This document shows positions 5,105-9,184 of a DNA stretch of 9,184 nt, piece after piece; position 1 is the stretch's first letter, and each line of letters begins with the position of its first letter. Under the pieces are notes generated by a model. That model was not told the DNA's origin, did not search any database, and saw only the letters and a program-made list of their open reading frames with translations. Position numbers and translations under genes: made by a program. The stretch lies in contig CALBME010000152.1 of assembly GCA_937896295.1 (NCBI GenBank), forward strand, positions 1 through 9,184. Reading direction: 5' to 3'. Source of the stretch: an uncultured Micavibrio sp. Lineage in GTDB: Bacteria; Pseudomonadota; Alphaproteobacteria; Micavibrionales; UBA1664.

Positions 5105-6544
5105 ATGACATCAGACCGCCTTTCCCTTCCCCGCAAACGCCGCACCCGCATCGTCGCCACACTTGGCCCCGCCAGCACCAGCCCGGAGATGATCGCCAAA
5201 CTTTTTCATGCCGGCGCCGACGTGTTCCGCCTTAATTTCAGCCACGGCACCCATGCCGACCATCAGGCCCGCCTGAAGGTGATCCGCGACCTGGAGGCTG
5301 CCGTCGGCCACCCGATCGGCATTGTCGCCGACCTGCAGGGCCCCAAGCTGCGCGTGGGCAAGTTCAAGAACAAGGCGATCGATCTTACGGCGGGCATGGT
5401 CATGACGCTGGACCTCGACACCACGCCGGGCGACGAAAACCGCGTCTGCCTGCCGCACCCCGAAATCATCGCGGTCGCGGAAGCGGGCATGAAGCTGCTG
5501 GTCGATGACGGCAAGGTGCAGCTGAACGTGCGCGAAAAACACAAGGACCGCCTGATCGTCGAGGTGCTGACCGGCAACCGCATGTCGGACAACAAGGGCG
5601 TGAACGTTCCCAATGTCATCCTGCCGATTCCCGCGCTGACCGACAAAGACCGCATCGACCTTGCCGCCGCCATGGATATGGGCGCGGACTGGATCGCGCA
5701 GAGCTTCGTGCAGCGCCCCGACGACATTGCCGAGGCCAAGAAACTGTCCGGCGGTCATGCCAAGATCATCGCCAAGCTTGAGAAGCCGTCCGCGCTTGAA
5801 AAACTGGACGGGATCATTGAGCTGACCGACGCGGTGATGGTCGCGCGCGGCGACCTTGGCGTGGAAATTCCGCCAGAGCGCGTCCCCCCCGAACAAAAAC
5901 GCATCATCCGCAAGGTGCGCGCCATGGGCAAACCCGTGATCGTGGCGACCCAGATGCTGGAATCCATGATCACATCGGCCACGCCTACACGCGCCGAGGC
6001 GTCCGACGTCGCCACCGCCATTTATGACGGCACCGACGCCATCATGCTGTCGGCGGAAACCGCGTCGGGCGAACACCCGGTCGCGGCGGTCGAAATGATG
6101 GACCGCATCGCGCAGTCGGTCGAATCCGACCCGCTGTACCGTCCGATCATGGACGCCGACCACCCGAGCGTTTCGGGCGACGACGTATCCGATTCCATTT
6201 CGGCATCGGCGCATTACATCGCCAAGGACCTGAACGCGGCGGCCATCGTCACGTTTACGATGTCAGGTTTCACGGCGACACGCGCCGCACGCCAGCGCCC
6301 GATTGCCCCGGTGCTGTGCCTCACGCCGGTACAGCCGGTCGCACGGCGACTGGCCCTGTCTTACGGCGTGCACCCGGTGCATTACACCAACGTGATCGAT
6401 TTTGACGACATGGTGGAACGCGCAACCGAGATCGCGGCACGCGAAGGTCTGGCCAAAAAAGGCCAGCGCCTGGTCATCACCGCGGGCGTGCCGTTCGGAA
6501 CACCGGGCAGCACCAATGTCCTGCGGATTGCCTGGATAGACTAA
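5105..6544 (+). CDS. pyk: Pyruvate kinase
   Basis: Pyruvate kinase transfers phosphate from phosphoenolpyruvate to ADP, the last step of glycolysis, in the cytoplasm. The protein has 479 residues, normal for the family. Visible signatures are VFRLNFSHG (40-48), DLQGPKLR (76-83), IIAKLEKPSAL with catalytic Lys224 and metal ligand Glu226, VARGDLGVEIP with Asp250, ATQMLESM (281-288), and PTRAEASDVATA. The C-terminal domain runs from about 350 and contains TMSGFTATRAARQRP. Leu77 and Lys81 occupy the positions that are Thr113 and Glu117 in rabbit muscle enzyme; this Leu/Lys pair marks K+-independent enzymes. The ATG at 5105 is chosen over a TTG at 5099, which lies within or before the likely transcription start. 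No Shine-Dalgarno precedes either codon. The gene is divergent from nrdA and converges on the next gene with an 18-base gap. Confidence 0.96.
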   Translation: MTSDRLSLPRKRRTRIVATLGPASTSPEMIAKLFHAGADVFRLNFSHGTHADHQARLKVIRDLEAAVGHPIGIVADLQGPKLRVGKFKNKAIDLTAGMVMTLDLDTTPGDENRVCLPHPEIIAVAEAGMKLLVDDGKVQLNVREKHKDRLIVEVLTGNRMSDNKGVNVPNVILPIPALTDKDRIDLAAAMDMGADWIAQSFVQRPDDIAEAKKLSGGHAKIIAKLEKPSALEKLDGIIELTDAVMVARGDLGVEIPPERVPPEQKRIIRKVRAMGKPVIVATQMLESMITSATPTRAEASDVATAIYDGTDAIMLSAETASGEHPVAAVEMMDRIAQSVESDPLYRPIMDADHPSVSGDDVSDSISASAHYIAKDLNAAAIVTFTMSGFTATRAARQRPIAPVLCLTPVQPVARRLALSYGVHPVHYTNVIDFDDMVERATEIAAREGLAKKGQRLVITAGVPFGTPGSTNVLRIAWID

Positions 6545-6562
6545 AAAACAGCGCGAAAGATT

Positions 6563-7093
6563 TTAGTAGTCGAAGCGCGGGCTTGGACCCTGCGCACCGG
6601 CGAAACGCGCCTTGGCACCGAGCATGCGCGGCGTATCAAGGCGGTGATCGACGCCCCAGTCGGCAGCATTGCCCATGAAGCGGGCACGCAGCGTGCCGGT
6701 CAGCAGCATGGCCTTTTGACGCTGGGCGCGGATGGCTCGCACCTGTGCGCGCATTTCCGTCATGGAGAGAACCGAAACACGCGGTGTCAGGCGCGAGATG
6801 CGGCCGGTTTCCGCTGGCGTGCTCATCAGCAGGGCGGATGCCATGCGCAGATTGGTGCGGGTCATGACCGGCGCCTTGGCGGTGCTGAAGGTCGGGGTCA
6901 GGCGGCGGCGGAACATCGAGGTCGCGCCGCGGGGAGAGACCGTGTTGTCACGGCGGAAACGGCGGGCATGGCGCGAGGTCGAGGGCGGGACCACGGGCGC
7001 CGCGGCAGCGGTGCTGGCGGCCATCAGAAGGGCCGAGGCATCCGCCATGGGGGCGGACGGGTCGATGCGGCGGTTCAGGACAGCAGTGTTCAT
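6563..7093 (-). CDS. Arginine-rich protein of unknown function
   Basis: A 176-residue protein I do not recognise. The reading frame is judged real because its codons end mostly in G or C like the neighbours, and because a strong promoter points into it. It has about 26 Arg but only 3 Lys, 9 acidic residues and no Cys, giving a net charge near +20. There are about 12 Met. An Ala/Pro/Ser-rich segment covers 25-40, and Arg clusters lie at 41-48 (RHARRFRR) and 62-64. The words ASALLM (19-24 and 85-90) and RLTP (64-67 and 101-104) each occur twice, hinting at an old internal duplication. There is no convincing signal peptide or membrane helix. The charge suggests contact with nucleic acid or another polyanion, but that is inference. 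No ordinary Shine-Dalgarno is present; AGGGG abuts the ATG. It may start leaderless at 7093, or internally at Met16. Confidence 0.7.
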   Translation of the reverse strand: MNTAVLNRRIDPSAPMADASALLMAASTAAAAPVVPPSTSRHARRFRRDNTVSPRGATSMFRRRLTPTFSTAKAPVMTRTNLRMASALLMSTPAETGRISRLTPRVSVLSMTEMRAQVRAIRAQRQKAMLLTGTLRARFMGNAADWGVDHRLDTPRMLGAKARFAGAQGPSPRFDY

Positions 7094-7099
7094 ACCCCT

Positions 7100-7127
7100 A
7101 ATATAGGTGAATCGGAGTCAGTTTCAA
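7100..7127 (-). promoter_or_regulatory. Promoter of the arginine-rich gene
   Basis: On the minus strand TTGAAA (7122-7127, 5 of 6) and TATATT (7100-7105, 5 of 6) are 16 bases apart. Seven bases after the -10 falls the A of the ATG at 7093, predicting a leaderless transcript. Two GANTC sites (7109-7113, 7115-7119) lie in the spacer. Confidence 0.6.
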
Positions 7128-7145
7128 AGAGTTACCGGATGAATC

Positions 7146-8657
7146 TCACGTATTCAGGTACTTATGGGGCCGATATGTAAACGCCTCGGCCAGATGGGCG
7201 CGGGAAATCACCTCAGGCGCCCCGTCGAGATCGGCGATAGTCCGCGCCACACGCAGGAGGCGGTGATAGCCGCGCGCAGACATGGCCATGGTCGCCGCCG
7301 CCTGATCGACCAGCGCCCTTGCCCCCGCATCCAGCTGCGCCACCGTTTCCAGCCGGGCGACCGGGACGGACGTGTTGGTGTATTCGCCGTTATACCGTGC
7401 ATGCTGCACGTCCCGCGCCCGTGCGACGCGGGTGGCGACAACCGACGATGTCTCGCCGGTTTTCGGCGCGTTTAAATCCGCCAGCGAAACGGCAGGGACC
7501 TCAATATGCATGTCGATGCGGTCCAGCAGCGGGCCGGAGAGTTTGCCCTGATAATCGGATGCGCAGCGCGGCGCCTTGGTGCATTCCTGTCCCGGATCAC
7601 CCAGATAACCGCAGCGGCACGGATTCATTGCGGCGATGAGCTGGAACCGCGCGGGCCACGTGGCGTGGGCATTCACGCGGGCGATAACGGCGTTTCCGGT
7701 TTCAAGCGGCTGGCGCAGGGATTCAAGGGAGGCGCGCGCGAATTCCGGCAGTTCATCGAGAAACAGGACACCGTGATGGGCGAGTGAAATTTCTCCGGGC
7801 CTGGCGCGGGTGCCCCCACCCACCAGCGCAGGCAGCGAGGCGGAATGATGCGGATCACGGTAGGGACGCGTGCGCACGATCCCGCCTTCAGGCAGTTCGC
7901 CGGCCAGCGAATGGATCATGGAGATTTCCAGCGCCTCGCGCGGGGACAGCGGCGGAAGGATGGTGGCCAGACGCTGCGCCAGCATGGATTTGCCGGAACC
8001 GGGCGGTCCCATCATCAGCAGGTTGTGACCGCCCGCCGCGGCGATTTCGAGCGCGCGCTTGGCCGATTCCTGACCGCGGATGTCGGACAGGCAGGGTCCG
8101 GCCACATTATCGTTGCCCGCCATTTTCGGCTGCGGCGCGCTTAAGACTTGCGTGCCTTTGAAATGATTGATGAGCTGCAGCAGATCATTGGGCGCCAGAA
8201 TATCCAGCCCGCCCGCCCATGCCGCTTCGGGACCGCAGGTCGCGGGACAGATCAGGGCGATGTCCTTTGCGCTGGCATGAATGGCGGCGGGCAGCACGCC
8301 GCTGACACTGCGGATGGTGCTGTCGAGGCCGAGTTCACCCAGCACGCAGCAGTCTTTGAGTTCTTCCTTCGGCAGAATGCCCATGGCGGCAAGCGTGGCC
8401 AGCGCGATGGGCAGATCGTAATGCGAGCCTTCCTTCAGAACGTCGGCAGGCGCAAGGTTGACCGTGATGCGCTTGGGTGGCAGGGACAATCCCATAGCGT
8501 GCAGGGCGCCGCGCACGCGTTCGCGCGATTCACCGACAGCCTTATCGGGCAGGCCGACAATGGTGAAGGCCGGCAGGCCGGATGCGATCTGCACCTGCAC
8601 CTCGATCGGCAGAACATCAATGCCTGAAAATGCAACGGTCTGGACGGATGCGACCAT
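7146..8657 (-). CDS. comM: ComM/YifB-family Mg-chelatase-like AAA+ ATPase
   Basis: ComM is a hexameric helicase-like ATPase that promotes branch migration when incoming single-stranded DNA is integrated during natural transformation; it is also widespread in bacteria not known to be competent. The 503-residue protein is full length. Residues about 1-165 form the Lon-protease-like N-terminal domain (GLPAFTIVGLPDKAVGESRERV, split here as GLPAFTIVG and LPDKAVGESRERV; KEGSHYDLPIA at 75-85). The AAA+ core follows, with Walker A GPPGSGKS at 217-224 and Walker B VLFLDEL at 297-303 (Asp301, Glu302). A Cys cluster (347, 349, 359, 365) may bind metal, and Arg380 lies in GPLLDRID. The C-terminal helical domain carries SARGYHRLLRVARTIADL at 460-477. 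GGGGGA about 6 bases before the ATG supports the start. The upstream gap holds divergent promoters shared with the gene at 8765. Confidence 0.95.
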   Translation of the reverse strand: MVASVQTVAFSGIDVLPIEVQVQIASGLPAFTIVGLPDKAVGESRERVRGALHAMGLSLPPKRITVNLAPADVLKEGSHYDLPIALATLAAMGILPKEELKDCCVLGELGLDSTIRSVSGVLPAAIHASAKDIALICPATCGPEAAWAGGLDILAPNDLLQLINHFKGTQVLSAPQPKMAGNDNVAGPCLSDIRGQESAKRALEIAAAGGHNLLMMGPPGSGKSMLAQRLATILPPLSPREALEISMIHSLAGELPEGGIVRTRPYRDPHHSASLPALVGGGTRARPGEISLAHHGVLFLDELPEFARASLESLRQPLETGNAVIARVNAHATWPARFQLIAAMNPCRCGYLGDPGQECTKAPRCASDYQGKLSGPLLDRIDMHIEVPAVSLADLNAPKTGETSSVVATRVARARDVQHARYNGEYTNTSVPVARLETVAQLDAGARALVDQAAATMAMSARGYHRLLRVARTIADLDGAPEVISRAHLAEAFTYRPHKYLNT

Positions 8658-8683
8658 TTCAATTCCCCCACGTCTTTCAGAGT

Positions 8684-8711
8684 CTTATAGACCATTATCC
8701 ACCGGCTGCAA
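8684..8711 (-). promoter_or_regulatory. Possible comM promoter
   Basis: On the minus strand TATAAG (8684-8689, 5 of 6) lies 16 bases after TTGCAG (8706-8711, 3 of 6). Transcription would start near 8677, leaving room for the GGGGGA ribosome site. A GANTC site (8680-8684) touches the -10. It overlaps the promoter of the divergent gene. Confidence 0.35.
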
Positions 8712-8723
8712 ATCTGATAGAAT
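8695..8723 (+). promoter_or_regulatory. Predicted promoter of the gene at 8765, with a DnaA-box-like -35
   Basis: TTATCC (8695-8700) and TAGAAT (8718-8723, 5 of 6 to the -10) are separated by exactly 17 bases. The -35 begins the 9-mer TTATCCACC, 8 of 9 to the DnaA box. A GANTC site (8720-8724) overlaps the -10. The arrangement copies the predicted nrdA promoter. Confidence 0.45.
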
Positions 8724-8764
8724 CAAATCCAAGTAACGATTCCTTCCCAGATATCAGCCATTTC

Positions 8765-9184
8765 ATGACCCATACCCAAAACCGTTTGTCCGAACAGGAC
8801 CTGGCGCAACTTTACATGCAGACAGAAGCTGCGCTGAAGCTGGACGACCTGTTGCAGGGCAAGGCGCATGGCGACCCGGCCCAGATCGCGGTCCACGATT
8901 CTATTTCCGACCAGACGCCTGACCTTGCGCTGATCTCGCTGTCGCTGTGCGGCCTTGTGGTGCTGCGCGATTTCCCGATCGTCCTGAAGGACGGGTATAT
9001 GGGCCCGGTCTTACGCGAACTGATCGTGGTGTGCGAAGACAACCTTTTAAGCGTGGGACGCCTGTGGCTCGATTCCGTCTGCCACCAGCTGACACCGGAC
9101 CCGATCATGGACCGCGAAACCATCGAGTCCATTCCTGACCGCCTGCGGATCATGGCATCCATCTTTTTCGAGATGCGCGAGGCG
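8765..9184 (+). CDS. Unrecognised protein, N-terminal part (3' end outside window)
   Basis: An open frame of 140 codons runs from ATG 8765 to the last base of the window with no stop. Codon use (mostly G/C third positions) matches the neighbouring genes, so it is likely real. I recognise no family. The visible part is mostly hydrophilic and helical-looking. A short hydrophobic stretch, LALISLSLCGLVVL (residues 54-67), is too short and mixed to be a clear membrane helix. Cysteines are at 62, 90 and 106, with no metal-binding spacing. No Shine-Dalgarno precedes the ATG. The promoter at 8695-8723 would give a leader of about 35 bases. It is divergent from comM with a 107-base gap. Confidence 0.7.
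   Translation, partial: MTHTQNRLSEQDLAQLYMQTEAALKLDDLLQGKAHGDPAQIAVHDSISDQTPDLALISLSLCGLVVLRDFPIVLKDGYMGPVLRELIVVCEDNLLSVGRLWLDSVCHQLTPDPIMDRETIESIPDRLRIMASIFFEMREA

Noticed and set aside
5111..6214. Minus-strand open frame of 367 codons opposite pyk
   Set aside because: It is a shadow of pyruvate kinase; its His/Asp/Arg/Val-rich composition is what antisense GC-rich DNA gives.
6644..7180. Plus-strand open frame of 178 codons opposite the arginine-rich gene
   Set aside because: The minus frame has the normal codon bias and a promoter; the plus frame looks like its mirror image and runs through that promoter into comM.
1..9184. CRISPR arrays, tRNA or rRNA genes, insertion sequences, phage or defence modules
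   Set aside because: No regular direct repeats, tRNA-like folds, transposase motifs or defence-family motifs were seen on either strand.

Overview
The window is a stretch of GC-rich chromosome (roughly 60% G+C by eye) with strongly G/C-ending codons. It probably comes from an alphaproteobacterium. The evidence is the style of the NrdA and NrdB proteins, the pyruvate kinase type, and GANTC sites (the target of the alphaproteobacterial cell-cycle methylase CcrM) crowded into the short gaps between genes. I cannot name a genus.

Layout, left to right. Bases 2-1216 (+) hold the C-terminal part of an M3-family zinc oligopeptidase whose start lies outside the window. It converges on nrdB, and the two share a bidirectional hairpin terminator. 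Bases 1251-4654 (-) are a ribonucleotide reductase cluster transcribed right to left: nrdA (large subunit, no N-terminal ATP-cone), a small MazG/PRA-PH-type nucleotide pyrophosphohydrolase, then nrdB (radical subunit). Bases 4655-5104 are a long divergent control region between nrdA and pyk. It holds a tandem pair of NrdR-like boxes, an nrdA promoter, two DnaA-box-like octamers and several palindromes. Bases 5105-6544 (+) encode pyruvate kinase. Bases 6563-7093 (-) encode a very arginine-rich protein of unknown function with its own strong promoter and apparently no leader. Bases 7146-8657 (-) encode a complete ComM/YifB-type AAA+ ATPase. From 8765 (+) an unrecognised gene runs off the right edge.

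How the genes fit together. The nrd genes make deoxynucleotides from ribonucleotides, and the pyrophosphohydrolase between them could remove unwanted (d)NTPs such as dUTP. Pyruvate kinase closes glycolysis. ComM is a helicase-like factor that helps integrate incoming single-stranded DNA. The NrdR-like boxes, DnaA-like boxes and GANTC sites suggest that dNTP synthesis here is tied both to nucleotide level and to the replication cycle.

I see no CRISPR array, tRNA, rRNA, insertion sequence, phage gene or toxin-antitoxin pair, and no clearly new multi-gene system. The most interesting signals are regulatory and contextual: the pyrophosphohydrolase inside nrdA-nrdB, the shared TTATCCAC promoter element, the GANTC clustering and the apparent leaderless starts. 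All functional calls come from reading motifs; no database search was run.
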